A program made the position numbers and the translations under genes. A model generated the notes under the pieces. It was given only the letters and a program-made list of their open reading frames with translations, was not told where the DNA came from and did not search any database. Source: Noviluteimonas lactosilytica (GTDB lineage Bacteria > Pseudomonadota > Gammaproteobacteria > Xanthomonadales > Xanthomonadaceae). Taken from it: a DNA stretch of 64,000 nucleotides. The stretch is from positions 1 through 64,000 of the forward strand of contig NZ_JAJGAK010000003.1 in the NCBI RefSeq assembly GCF_020866925.1, read 5' to 3'. Within the stretch, counting starts at the first letter, position 1. Every line of letters starts with the position of its first letter. This document shows, in pieces, positions 33,790-42,440 of the stretch.

Positions 33790-34296
33790 GTGACCGCCGC
33801 CATCGCCCTGACCCTCGACTTCCAGGCATCGCTCGCCGCGCACCGCGGGATCGTGCTCAAGATCGCGGCCACGTATGCGCGCTCGCCCGAAGACCGCGCG
33901 GACCTCGCGCAGGACATCGCGATGCAGCTGTGGCAAGCGTGGCCCGGTTACGACGCCGCGCGCAACGTCGCCACGTGGATGTATCGCGTCGCGCTCAACG
34001 TCGCGATCTCGTGGCAACGCCGCGAACGCCATCGCCGCCACGACGCGCTCGACGACGACGCGCAGGCACACCTGGCCGGCGCGCTCGACGTGGATGTCGA
34101 AGCCCGCGAACAACTCGCGCTCGTGCAACGCGCGATGGCATCGCTCACCGACGTCGACCGCGCCTTGCTGCTGTTGCACCTGGAAGGCTGCAGCCATCGC
34201 GAAAGCGCCGAGATTCTCGGCACGACCGAAGGCAACGTCGCCACGCGGTTGAACCGCATCAAATCCCACCTGCGGCGCGAAGTCGCCGACGCATGA
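33790..34296 (+). CDS. ECF-type sigma-70 family sigma factor
   Basis: The 168-residue protein has sigma region 2 (DLAQDIAMQLWQAWPGYDA, WMYRVALNVAISWQRRERHRR) and region 4 (LLLLHLEGCSHRESAEILGTTEGNVATRL, the helix-turn-helix that binds the -35 element). It starts with GTG 33790. A membrane-protein gene begins 11 bases after its stop and may be its anti-sigma partner. The target promoters are not visible. Confidence 0.9.
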   Translation: MTAAIALTLDFQASLAAHRGIVLKIAATYARSPEDRADLAQDIAMQLWQAWPGYDAARNVATWMYRVALNVAISWQRRERHRRHDALDDDAQAHLAGALDVDVEAREQLALVQRAMASLTDVDRALLLLHLEGCSHRESAEILGTTEGNVATRLNRIKSHLRREVADA

Positions 34297-34307
34297 CGGA
34301 GACGATC

Positions 34308-34937
34308 ATGGAACTGCACGAACTCGAATCGGCATGGAAGACCCTGGATGCGCAGGTTGCGCAACAGGACGTCGAACTCAAGCAATTGCGCACGCAGAAC
34401 CTGCGCATGCGCATGCGCGGCAAGTTGATGCGCGCCTCGTTCGGCCAGTGGGCGCAGCTGGGGATCGGCCTGCTGTTCGCGCTCTGGGGCGGCAGCTATT
34501 GGTTCGATCATCTCGGCACGCCGCACCTGGTCGCCTACGGGCTCGCGGTGCATGCGTACGGCATCGCGCTGCTCGCGACCGCCGTCGTGATGTTGCTGCA
34601 CCTGGCCGCGGTCGATTACGCGCAGCCGGTGGCCGACGTGCAACAGCGCCTGCTGACGTTGCGCCGCACGCGCATCCGCAGCGAACGCGTGTGCTGGATC
34701 GTCGGCGCCGTCGTGTGGGTGCCGATCATGATGATCGCGCTGCGCACGATCGGGCTCGATGCCTGGCTCGCGAATCCGGCCTGGGTGCTCGGCAACCTGG
34801 CCGCGGCCGTCGCCATCGCGGCGGCCGCGGCGTGGGTGATGTGGCGCCGGCCTGCGTGGTTCGCGAAGCTGTCGATGGACGGCCCGCTGGCGGAAGTCGA
34901 ACGCCAGCTCGCCGACATCAGCGAGTTGCGCGCCTGA
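34308..34937 (+). CDS. Four-helix membrane protein, possible anti-sigma partner
   Basis: The 209-residue protein begins with a coiled coil (about residues 1-35, ELESAWKTLDAQ, ELKQLRTQNLRMRMR) followed by about four transmembrane helices. ATG 34308 is preceded by GGAG; an ATG at 34293 overlapping the sigma stop is a less favoured alternative. Its position after an ECF sigma gene suggests that it senses a cue and holds the sigma factor at the membrane, but I see no zinc-binding anti-sigma motif. It overlaps the convergent YeeE gene by 20 bases. Confidence 0.68.
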   Translation: MELHELESAWKTLDAQVAQQDVELKQLRTQNLRMRMRGKLMRASFGQWAQLGIGLLFALWGGSYWFDHLGTPHLVAYGLAVHAYGIALLATAVVMLLHLAAVDYAQPVADVQQRLLTLRRTRIRSERVCWIVGAVVWVPIMMIALRTIGLDAWLANPAWVLGNLAAAVAIAAAAAWVMWRRPAWFAKLSMDGPLAEVERQLADISELRA

Positions 34938-35343
34938 GCGACACCGCGCGTTGCAGCAATGCGCCGGCGATCATCGCGGGAATGAACAGCAACGCCGTCC
35001 ACATTCCGCCGCCCGCGCCGACCAGCACCGGGCCGGGGCAATAGCCCGAAAGGCCCCAGCCCACGCCGAAGATCGCCGCACCCGCGACGAGCCGCGCATC
35101 GACGATGCGATTGGTGGGGAGATGGAAATCGGCGTCGAGCAGCGGACGATCGCGACGCAGCACGAAGCGGAACAACACCAGCGTCGTCCCCATCGCACCG
35201 ATCATCACGAAGAGCAGCGACGGATCGAAGTCGCCCGCCAGGTCGAGGAAGCCGAGCACGATGTTCGGATCGCTCATGCGCCCGACGACGAGACCGATGC
35301 CGAACAACGCACCAGCCAGGAACGCGGCGACGACGCGCTTCAT
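34918..35343 (-). CDS. YeeE/YedE (PmpB-like) transporter subunit
   Basis: The 141-residue protein has about four membrane segments and the YeeE-type motif GWGLSGYCPGP. It pairs with the upstream gene 35340-35762 through a four-base overlap. Two-gene YeeE/PmpAB transporters import thiosulfate or related sulfur compounds; a full-length YeeE is split here into two subunits. Substrate unknown. Confidence 0.8.
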   Translation of the reverse strand: MKRVVAAFLAGALFGIGLVVGRMSDPNIVLGFLDLAGDFDPSLLFVMIGAMGTTLVLFRFVLRRDRPLLDADFHLPTNRIVDARLVAGAAIFGVGWGLSGYCPGPVLVGAGGGMWTALLFIPAMIAGALLQRAVSLRRATR

Positions 35344-35762
35344 GCCGCCGCGCCCAGCACGTGGCGCACGACGAACACGGTGGCGATCGCCGTCGCCATG
35401 AACACCAGCACCGCGACGATCGAACGCTTCGACAAACGCCCGACGCCGCAGACGCCGTGACCGCTCGTGCAACCGCCGCCGAGCGTCGTGCCGTAACCGA
35501 CGAGCAGGCCTGCGACGACGAGCACCGGCCAACTCGCGGGCGACAACGCGCGTTGTCCGACGACATGCATCGCCACGCCGCCGGCGAGCACGAGACCGAA
35601 CACGAACGCCGCACGCCAGCCCCACTCGGTCCACGACGAACGCCGCACGATGCCGTCGACGATCCCGCTCACGCCCGCGATGCGGCCGTTCGCCCACAAC
35701 AGCCACGTCGCGGCGAGACCGATGAGTACACCGCCCAGCAATGCAGAGAGCCATGGATGCAT
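35340..35762 (-). CDS. YeeE/YedE (PmpA-like) transporter subunit
   Basis: The 140-residue protein is the first gene of the pair and has about four hydrophobic segments with the motif GGGCTSGHGVCGVGRLS, the hallmark of this transporter family. Its ATGA overlap with 34918-35343 indicates translational coupling. A role in sulfur-compound uptake is inferred from the family. Confidence 0.82.
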   Translation of the reverse strand: MHPWLSALLGGVLIGLAATWLLWANGRIAGVSGIVDGIVRRSSWTEWGWRAAFVFGLVLAGGVAMHVVGQRALSPASWPVLVVAGLLVGYGTTLGGGCTSGHGVCGVGRLSKRSIVAVLVFMATAIATVFVVRHVLGAAA

Positions 35763-35878
35763 GCGCGCACTCTACGACACGCGCGCGTCACCCCGGTGGG
35801 TGCCATCGCTCCGGATGGGATTTGCGCGGGCGTAGTTTCGCCATTCGGTGGTCCCCACCCACCGAAGGAGAACACGCA

Positions 35879-37051
35879 ATGAAAACTCAGCGGCTGTTGC
35901 GCGCATGCGCATTGACGTTCGCACTGACCTTCGCGAACGGCATCGTATCCGCGGCGACACCGGCCCAACCGCTGGTGCAGGCCGAAGCCATCACCACCGC
36001 GCCCGGCGTGACGGTCAATGGCTGGGCACGCGGCTTCAATGCACCGCGGGGCTTGAAGTACGGCTACTGGCCGATCAACGGCTACAACCAACTGCATGTG
36101 GCCGAAGGCGGCACCGGCGGCACGACGTCCACCGCGTCGCTGTGCAAGCAGGTCGATCCGCCGATCGGTCCGTACACGGGTTCGCGCACGGGCGGGCGTG
36201 TGTCCGTCATCGCGCAGACCTTCGACTTCCCCCGGCCGTCCCGCACGACCATCACCGACCAGCTTCCGAGCAGCCAGACGAGCGTCGAAAGTGGTTCGCT
36301 CGTCAGTGGTGCGGCCGACGTCGCGTTCATCGGTTCGAAGTTGTACGTACTCGTGTCCGGCGGCGGTTGCTCGCACGGCGTGCCGTATCGACCCAACGCC
36401 GTCGTGCGCATCGACAACGGCCGGCCCGTGCTGGTCGCCAACCTCAGCACGTGGTTGCGCGCACATCCCGGCAGCGCACTCGGACCGGATGTCGAACCCG
36501 ACGGCACGTGGTACAGCATGGTCGCGCTCAACGGCATGTTGTACCTGATCGAACCGAACCACGGCCTGTTCGTGCGCGTGAATCCGCTGACGGGTGCGGT
36601 GACGCAGTTGCTCGACGTGTCCGGCGTGTTCGGTCGCCATGTCGTGCCGACGGCGCTCGCGTATCACAAGGGCTACTTCTACATCGCCAACCTCGGCACG
36701 TTCCCGATCGTCGACGGCACGCAACGCGTCTGGCGCGTGCTGACGAATCCGTTGCGCCTGCAACGCGTGGCGACGGGCACCGCGATCGTGGCCCTGGCGT
36801 TCGACGCCAACGATGCGATGTACATCCTGCAGTTGACGTCCGGCGCGCCCGGGCCGACGCCGGGCATGGGCAGCATCGTGCGCATCCGTCCCGGCGGCCA
36901 GCCGCAGACGATCGTGAGCGGCCTGACGTTCCCGACGGGCATGACGATCGCGCCCGGGGGGCGCGTGATGTTCGTGTCGCACATGGGGTTCGGCGCGCCG
37001 GGGTCCGGCGAGATCCTGCGCGTGGATCTGTTCCCGCCAGGCCAACCGTGA
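35879..37051 (+). CDS. ScyD/ScyE-like exported protein
   Basis: The 390-residue protein has a signal peptide (about residues 1-25). It matches the ScyD/ScyE family with repeating beta-propeller-like segments (VLVSGGGCSHG, YLIEPNHGLFVRVNP, FYIANLGTFP, GQPQTIVSGLTFPTG). ScyD-like proteins are widespread in bacteria outside scytonemin biosynthesis; their role is not defined. AAGGAG precedes ATG 35879. The gene is followed by a GC-rich hairpin at 37066-37090. Confidence 0.85.
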   Translation: MKTQRLLRACALTFALTFANGIVSAATPAQPLVQAEAITTAPGVTVNGWARGFNAPRGLKYGYWPINGYNQLHVAEGGTGGTTSTASLCKQVDPPIGPYTGSRTGGRVSVIAQTFDFPRPSRTTITDQLPSSQTSVESGSLVSGAADVAFIGSKLYVLVSGGGCSHGVPYRPNAVVRIDNGRPVLVANLSTWLRAHPGSALGPDVEPDGTWYSMVALNGMLYLIEPNHGLFVRVNPLTGAVTQLLDVSGVFGRHVVPTALAYHKGYFYIANLGTFPIVDGTQRVWRVLTNPLRLQRVATGTAIVALAFDANDAMYILQLTSGAPGPTPGMGSIVRIRPGGQPQTIVSGLTFPTGMTIAPGGRVMFVSHMGFGAPGSGEILRVDLFPPGQP

Positions 37052-37065
37052 CGTGCAAAGCAGCG

Positions 37066-37090
37066 CCCTCCCCCGCACCGCGGGGGAGGG
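37066..37090. terminator. GC-rich intergenic hairpin between convergent genes
   Basis: An 11-bp perfect stem (CCCTCCCCCGC/GCGGGGGAGGG) with a 3-base loop, no T tract. It lies between the convergent 3' ends of the ScyD-like gene and the gene at 37126-37707, where such elements usually mark transcript ends in Xanthomonads. Bidirectional role inferred. Confidence 0.55.
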
Positions 37091-37125
37091 TCGGCGAGGG
37101 AAGCGCCGGGGACGGGCCTCGCTTG

Positions 37126-37707
37126 TTACTTCGCGACTTTCTCCAGCGACAGCACGACCGACTCGGCCGCGGTGACGACCACGGTGTCGCCGATGCGCGG
37201 CTGGGTCAGCAACGTCGGATCCTGCACCTTCACGGTGACGTAGTTGCCGTTCGGGCCCTTGAGCGTGGCCGTCTGCGTGGTGCGGTCGAGCGCCTCGATC
37301 GTCGCGACGACGCGGAAGATGCGCGCCGCGCCGCCGGCCGGCGCCTGGCCTTCCGGCGCGACACCGCCGCCTTCGACGGCGACGAGGGGTTCGGCCTTCT
37401 CTTCTTCGGTCGGCGCGCGCAGCTCGCTGGTGATGCCGACGGTGTAGGTCGCGCGCACGGTGTCGCCGACGGCCACTTCGTCGAAGCGCTTCACTTCCGG
37501 GCCGACGTCGATCGTGCTCGTTTCGCCGTCTTCGTTCTTCAGCGTGACCTGGCGCTTCTCGCGGTCGACGGCGGTGACGGTCGCGGTCGACTCGACGGTC
37601 TGTTCCATCGTGCGCGGGGCTGCGGTGGTCTGCTGCGCGAAGGCAGGCAGCATGCAGGCGGCGAGGCAGGCGATCAGCAGCGGGCGAAGCGCGGTTCGAC
37701 GATCCAT
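37126..37707 (-). CDS. Exported hypothetical protein
   Basis: The 193-residue protein has a signal peptide (cleavage near AFA-QQT). Two beta-rich segments with internal repeats follow (STATVTAVDREKRQVTLKN and VVATIEALDRTTQTATLKG), resembling DUF5666-like domains, with a Glu/Pro-rich linker at about 97-125. ATG 37707 opens the leader. Function unknown. Confidence 0.75.
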   Translation of the reverse strand: MDRRTALRPLLIACLAACMLPAFAQQTTAAPRTMEQTVESTATVTAVDREKRQVTLKNEDGETSTIDVGPEVKRFDEVAVGDTVRATYTVGITSELRAPTEEEKAEPLVAVEGGGVAPEGQAPAGGAARIFRVVATIEALDRTTQTATLKGPNGNYVTVKVQDPTLLTQPRIGDTVVVTAAESVVLSLEKVAK

Positions 37708-37795
37708 GGCGAGCTCTCCGGGACGGGGGAAAGGCGCAGTCTCGGATCGCCGCGCCTGCGCCGATATTGCCCCTTGGGGACTGCCGCGAATGGGC

Positions 37796-38035
37796 TCAGC
37801 GCGGAATGCGGCCGTTTGCCAGCAACAAAATGGCCTTTTCCAGCGGCAGGAAGACGAAGAGGCTGTGGTCGACGCCATCCAGGATGTGGCGCCAGTCGCC
37901 CGGGCCGGTGTCGGGCACCTCGACCGTGCCGCACAGGCGCGACTCCGGCATCTGGGTTTGCATGTCCCTCGGCGGGAGGCAGACAGCAGGCAGGAAAGCA
38001 ACCGTTCCCCCCTGCGAATACACGGACAGCTTCAT
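37796..38035 (-). CDS. Hypothetical protein (79 residues)
   Basis: A soluble 79-residue frame from ATG 38035 with PTVAF-like beta segments, a Met/Pro-rich middle (PRDMQTQMPE) and DHSLFVFLPLEKAILLLANG near the C-terminus. It may be a PilZ-like fragment, but I cannot assign it confidently. It is divergent from the lipoprotein gene at 38226. Confidence 0.5.
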   Translation of the reverse strand: MKLSVYSQGGTVAFLPAVCLPPRDMQTQMPESRLCGTVEVPDTGPGDWRHILDGVDHSLFVFLPLEKAILLLANGRIPR

Positions 38036-38225
38036 CTCGGCGTCTCTGTCACGAATGGTTGAGCTTTTGCTGGTGAAGAGTTCAACGCGCCGCCGTGGCG
38101 GGACCGGCAAGTTTTTCCCGGCCGTTCGTCGGGAAGGTTTCGGATTTCACGCGGCAAGCGACCGGAGGCGTGCTGGGGGACGCGCGCGGTATGCTCGGCA
38201 ATTCTTCATTGCGCACGAGGCGATC

Positions 38226-38723
38226 ATGCGGTTCAAGGGCATGCGGTCGAAGGGATTCATGGCGGTGCTGGCGTTGGGCATGGCCACGTTGCTGGCCGGT
38301 TGCAGCGGCAGCGGGCCGGTGAAGCGCGTGTCCGAGCCGCAGGTCGGCATCCAGCAATTGACGGTCAAGGCCGACGGGAGCTGGTCGGTCGACCTTCGCA
38401 TCGACAACTTCAGCAGCGTGCCGATGCAGTTCGACAATGTCTCGCTCGCGGTGACGGTCGCCGGCGAATCGGCGGGCACGCTCGCCGGCAACCCTGCGCT
38501 CGGCATCGGCCCGGAATCGGCCGACATCGCCACGCTCACGCTCGCGCCCTCCTCCGCTGCGCGCATCGCGGTGGCCGACGCGCTCGCCGGGCGCAAGTCG
38601 CTCGACTACAGGCTCGAAGGCACGATCGCCGCGACGCCCGACGGCAGCGGCGTGCGCAACTTCCAGCTCGAGCGCAGCAACACGCTCAACCCCGTGCCCG
38701 GCCTGCCGGGCGTGATGCGCTGA
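38226..38723 (+). CDS. LEA-2-like lipoprotein
   Basis: The 165-residue protein has a lipobox LAGC at about residues 23-26. A beta-sandwich-like region follows, with DGSWSVDLRIDNFSSVPMQFDNVSLAVTV, typical of LEA type-2-like envelope lipoproteins. It ends 10 bases before the acyl-CoA dehydrogenase start, but the two functions look unrelated. Confidence 0.75.
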   Translation: MRFKGMRSKGFMAVLALGMATLLAGCSGSGPVKRVSEPQVGIQQLTVKADGSWSVDLRIDNFSSVPMQFDNVSLAVTVAGESAGTLAGNPALGIGPESADIATLTLAPSSAARIAVADALAGRKSLDYRLEGTIAATPDGSGVRNFQLERSNTLNPVPGLPGVMR

Positions 38724-38733
38724 GGAGACGACG

Positions 38734-40527
38734 ATGGCCAGCAGTTATCGCGCCCCCGTCGAGGACATGCGGTTCGCCCTGTACGACGTGCTCGGCGCCG
38801 AAGCGTTGTTCGGCAAACTCGGATTCGACGAAGCCACGCGCGACGTGCTCGACGCGATCCTCGACGAAGCCGCGCGCTTCACCGAAACCGTGCTCTCGCC
38901 GCTCAACGAAGTCGGCGATCGCGTCGGCTGCGAATACGACAAGGCGACCGGCGACGTGCGCACGCCGCCGGGATTCCGCGAGGCGTACCGGAAGTTCGTC
39001 GAAGGCGGCTGGAGCGGCCTGGTGTCGCCGCCCGAATTCGGCGGCCAAGGCTTGCCGCACCTCGCGGGCCTGCCGCTGAAGGAAATGATCGACGCGGCGA
39101 ATTTGGCGTGGGGCAACTTCCCGCTGCTCTCGCACGGCGCGACCGAAGCGTTGCTGCACCACGGCGAGGACTGGCAGCGCGAAGCGTTCCTCAAGCCGAT
39201 CGTCGAAGGTCGCTGGACCGGCACGATGTGCCTCACCGAATCGCATTGCGGCACCGACCTCGGCTTGCTGAAGACGCGCGCCGAACCGCAGGCCGACGGC
39301 TCGTATTCGATCACCGGCACGAAGATCTTCATCACCGCCGGCGAGCACGACTTCACCGACAACATCGTGCACCTGGTGCTCGCGCGCCTGCCCGATGCGC
39401 CGGCGGGCGTGAAAGGCATCTCGTTGTTCATCGTGCCGAAGATGCGCGTGGGTCGCGACGGCGCGATGGGCGAACGCAACGCCGTGCGTTGCGGCGCGCT
39501 CGAACACAAGATGGGCATCCATGGCTCGGCGACGTGCGTCATCAACTTCGACGGCGCGCAGGGCTGGTTGATCGGCGCGGCCAACAAGGGCCTGTCGGCG
39601 ATGTTTACGATGATGAACACCGCGCGCCTCGCCGTCGGCCTGCAGGGCCTCGGCTTGTCGGATCGCGCGTACCAGAACGCGTTGCGTTACGCGCGAGATC
39701 GCCTGCAGATGCGTTCGCTGTCGGGCGCGAAGTTCCCCGACAGGCCCGCCGATCCGATCATCGTGCACCCCGACGTGCGCCGCATGTTGCTCACGTGCAA
39801 GGCGCTGGTCGAAGGCGGGCGTCTGCTCGGTTACCACGGCGCGTCGCTCGTCGATGTCGGCTCGCACGCGACGGACCATGCGGAGCGGAAGCAGGCCGAA
39901 GACCTGCTCGGCTTCCTCACGCCGATCGTCAAGGCGTGCCTCACCGAGTGGGGCGTGGAATGCACGTACCACGCGCTGCAATGTTTCGGCGGCCACGGCT
40001 ACATCGCCGAACACGGCATGGAGCAACTCGCGCGCGATGCGCGCATCACCACGCTGTACGAAGGCACGACGGGGATCCAGGCGCTCGACCTCATGGGGCG
40101 CAAGGTGATGCAGCAGCAGGCCGCGGGGCTGCAGGTGTTCCTCGGCATGATCGACGCGTTCTGCACGCAGCATGCCGACGACGCGTCGCTTGCCGAATTC
40201 ATCGGCCCACTGCGCGAGAAGGCCGCGCAATGGCAGGCGCTCACGATGCAGGTCGGACAGCGCGCGGTGGCGAATGCGGATGAGGTTGGCGCGGCGGCTT
40301 ACGACTACCTCTTCTATTCGGGCTACGTGGCGCTTGCCTACTGGTGGGCGCGGAGCGTCGCGGCGGCCGATGCGTCGTCGCGTTCGGCCGAGTTCAAGAC
40401 GGCCAAGCGGGAGACCGCGCGTTTCTACTTCGCGCGCGTGTTGCCGCGCACCAATACGCATGCGCAGGCCATGGCCGCCGGCGCGGAAACCTTGATGGCC
40501 ATGCCGGACTCGGCATTCGATAGCTGA
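38734..40527 (+). CDS. Acyl-CoA dehydrogenase (DmdC-like)
   Basis: The 597-residue protein is longer than the usual 380-residue acyl-CoA dehydrogenases. It starts with YRAPVEDMRFALYDVLGAE as in DmdC-like enzymes and has the catalytic region TLYEGTTGIQALDL plus a 100-residue C-terminal extension. It should oxidise a fatty or branched acyl-CoA with FAD. Electron transfer partners are not adjacent. The HNH gene follows 45 bases downstream but is unlikely to be linked functionally. Confidence 0.92.
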   Translation: MASSYRAPVEDMRFALYDVLGAEALFGKLGFDEATRDVLDAILDEAARFTETVLSPLNEVGDRVGCEYDKATGDVRTPPGFREAYRKFVEGGWSGLVSPPEFGGQGLPHLAGLPLKEMIDAANLAWGNFPLLSHGATEALLHHGEDWQREAFLKPIVEGRWTGTMCLTESHCGTDLGLLKTRAEPQADGSYSITGTKIFITAGEHDFTDNIVHLVLARLPDAPAGVKGISLFIVPKMRVGRDGAMGERNAVRCGALEHKMGIHGSATCVINFDGAQGWLIGAANKGLSAMFTMMNTARLAVGLQGLGLSDRAYQNALRYARDRLQMRSLSGAKFPDRPADPIIVHPDVRRMLLTCKALVEGGRLLGYHGASLVDVGSHATDHAERKQAEDLLGFLTPIVKACLTEWGVECTYHALQCFGGHGYIAEHGMEQLARDARITTLYEGTTGIQALDLMGRKVMQQQAAGLQVFLGMIDAFCTQHADDASLAEFIGPLREKAAQWQALTMQVGQRAVANADEVGAAAYDYLFYSGYVALAYWWARSVAAADASSRSAEFKTAKRETARFYFARVLPRTNTHAQAMAAGAETLMAMPDSAFDS

Positions 40528-40572
40528 GCGGGTATCCATTCCGTCATTGAAGGGGTATAAGCTCGGTTCTCG

Positions 40573-41226
40573 ATGGAGACCGATAGAGCGCCCCTTCGCC
40601 TCGTCGTTCCGCCTTCGGCGGATAGCGACGTCGTCGCCCGCATTCACGCGGTGCGCCTGCTCTCGCTGGACGCGCATGGCCGCGTCCTCGACTGGATGAG
40701 CTGGCAGGACGCCGCGTGCCTCTATGCGCGCGGCGCGGTCGCCTGGACCCTGGGCGATCCCTGCATCACCGTGCACGGCGGCATCTGCCGCGCGACCGGA
40801 AAGCAGAGCCTGCTCGACCTGCATCCGATCGTCGCCGCGAAGGGCCATGCGCGCCCGCATGCGCTCGACCCGACGCCTGCGCTGACCAACGCCGCACTGT
40901 TCGCGCGCGACCAGCACCTGTGCCTGTATTGCGGCCACGAATTCCCGCGCCCGCACCTCACGCGCGACCACGTCATGCCCCTGTCGAAGGGTGGCCGCGA
41001 CCAGTGGGAGAACGTCGTGTCGGCATGCTTCCACTGCAACTCGCGCAAGGGCGGCCGCACGCCGCAGCAAGCCGGCATGCCGTTGCTCGCCGTGCCCTAT
41101 CGCCCGAGCTGGATCGAGCACCTGATCCTGTCGAACCGCCACATCCTGGCCGACCAGATGGCGTTCCTGAAATCGCACCTGCCGAAGAAGCACGCCGATC
41201 CGGTGCGTTCGCGCGCCATGGCCTGA
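40573..41226 (+). CDS. HNH-family protein
   Basis: The 217-residue protein has a C-terminal HNH module: a C-x2-C pair in LCLYCGHEF, RDHVMPLSKGG, N in WENVVSACFHC and a second C-x2-C (CFHCN), giving a zinc-bound HNH core. A 110-residue N-terminal extension (SLDAHGRVLDWMSWQDAACLYARG) is shared with a conserved family widely present in proteobacteria. It could be a nuclease, but genomic context gives no hint of a defence or repair pathway. Confidence 0.85.
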   Translation: METDRAPLRLVVPPSADSDVVARIHAVRLLSLDAHGRVLDWMSWQDAACLYARGAVAWTLGDPCITVHGGICRATGKQSLLDLHPIVAAKGHARPHALDPTPALTNAALFARDQHLCLYCGHEFPRPHLTRDHVMPLSKGGRDQWENVVSACFHCNSRKGGRTPQQAGMPLLAVPYRPSWIEHLILSNRHILADQMAFLKSHLPKKHADPVRSRAMA

Positions 41227-41273
41227 AGCGGCACGCTACACTCCGGGCAACATCAGTCCCGGATCCGCGACAC

Positions 41274-42383
41274 ATGGCTTTGACGCTCGGCACCACCGGC
41301 ATGGATTCCGCCACGGAGGCGGAGCTGCACAAGGCATTCCAGCAAGCGAATGCGAGCCATGGGGGTCGCTGGCAGCTCGTTCCCGAAGGCGATGCCGACT
41401 ACGTCGTCGTCGACATGGACAGCATGTACGGTCCCATGAGCTGGCTGCGCCTGCACGCCGCGGGCAAGCAGGTCATCGGCCTGACGTCGGCGGCGCGCAC
41501 GCAGACCGACTTCCGCCTCGAACGTCCGATCAGCGCCGCCGCGGTGTCGTTGCTGCTCAACCAGATCACGGGCGGCTCGATCGCGCCGGCCGCCGCGGCG
41601 CCTGCGCAGTCGGTGCCCTCGGGCATGAGCCCGTCGCCGGAACCGGAAGACCAATTGCCGGAAGAAATGCCGGCCAAGCCGCGCGAAGACCTGCGCGCGC
41701 CGACGCCGACCGCACCGCGCCTCCCCGAATCCGTCGCCGCCGGCTCGCTCGCGCCGACGACGATCGAACCCGCCGCGCCCGCGCCCGTCGTCGCGCCCCC
41801 GCCCCCGCCTGCCCCGCCGCGTGAAAAGCGCCTCGGCGATTGGCTCGGCGCCAACGAACTGCGCGGCAAGGTGCGCTACCAGCAAGGCGCCGGCCCGGTG
41901 CTGCTGATCGACGCCGACGCGCGCCAGTACCACGGCCCCGCCGCGCTCAAGCCGCTCGCCGGGTATTTCGACGGCGCGGTGGAGCGCGAGTCGTTCGGTT
42001 CGATCGACGACGCGACCTTCGCGCGCGAAGCCACGTCGCTCGGCGCACCGCAGCCCCTGTCGCGCCTGCAGTGGTACGGCGGCCTGCTCGCCGGCCAGGG
42101 CAAGCTGCTGCCGGGCTTCGATCCGTCGGCGAAGTACCGCCTCTCGAAGTGGCCGCAGACCGAACGCGAATTCCCGAAGCACTTCCGCATCGCCACCGCG
42201 ATGATGAAGGGCCCGGCGACGCTGGAAGAAGTGACGGGCGCGAGCGGCGTGCCGCACGAAGACGTCATCGACTTCGTGAACGCCAACCTCGCCACGGGCT
42301 TCGCCGAAGTCGTGTCCGAGCAGCCCCCTGAACCCACGGACACCCAGAAGGGCGGCCTGTTCGGGCGTTTGCGCGGCAAGTAA
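41274..42383 (+). CDS. Hypothetical protein with proline-rich linker
   Basis: The 369-residue protein has an N-terminal globular part (about 1-100, with GMDSATEAEL, VVVDMDSMYG and GKQVIGLTSAARTQTDFRLE). A long Ala/Pro-rich linker (about 105-185) and a C-terminal domain (about 190-355) follow. The N-terminal part has receiver-like features (a DMDS acidic cluster), but no phosphorylation site can be established. It precedes dxs by 57 bases and could be co-transcribed. Unrecognised. Confidence 0.65.
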   Translation: MALTLGTTGMDSATEAELHKAFQQANASHGGRWQLVPEGDADYVVVDMDSMYGPMSWLRLHAAGKQVIGLTSAARTQTDFRLERPISAAAVSLLLNQITGGSIAPAAAAPAQSVPSGMSPSPEPEDQLPEEMPAKPREDLRAPTPTAPRLPESVAAGSLAPTTIEPAAPAPVVAPPPPPAPPREKRLGDWLGANELRGKVRYQQGAGPVLLIDADARQYHGPAALKPLAGYFDGAVERESFGSIDDATFAREATSLGAPQPLSRLQWYGGLLAGQGKLLPGFDPSAKYRLSKWPQTEREFPKHFRIATAMMKGPATLEEVTGASGVPHEDVIDFVNANLATGFAEVVSEQPPEPTDTQKGGLFGRLRGK

Positions 42384-42440
42384 GCCCCTCGCGGGGCGCG
42401 ACGGCTTACAATCGCCGCCTTGTCGTCGCTACCCCCCACG

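Noticed and set aside
38686-41193. Large minus-strand frame (835 codons) antisense to the acyl-CoA dehydrogenase and HNH genes.
   Set aside because: High-GC shadow frame; composition is dominated by Arg, Ala, His and Val with no domain, while the + strand encodes clear enzymes.
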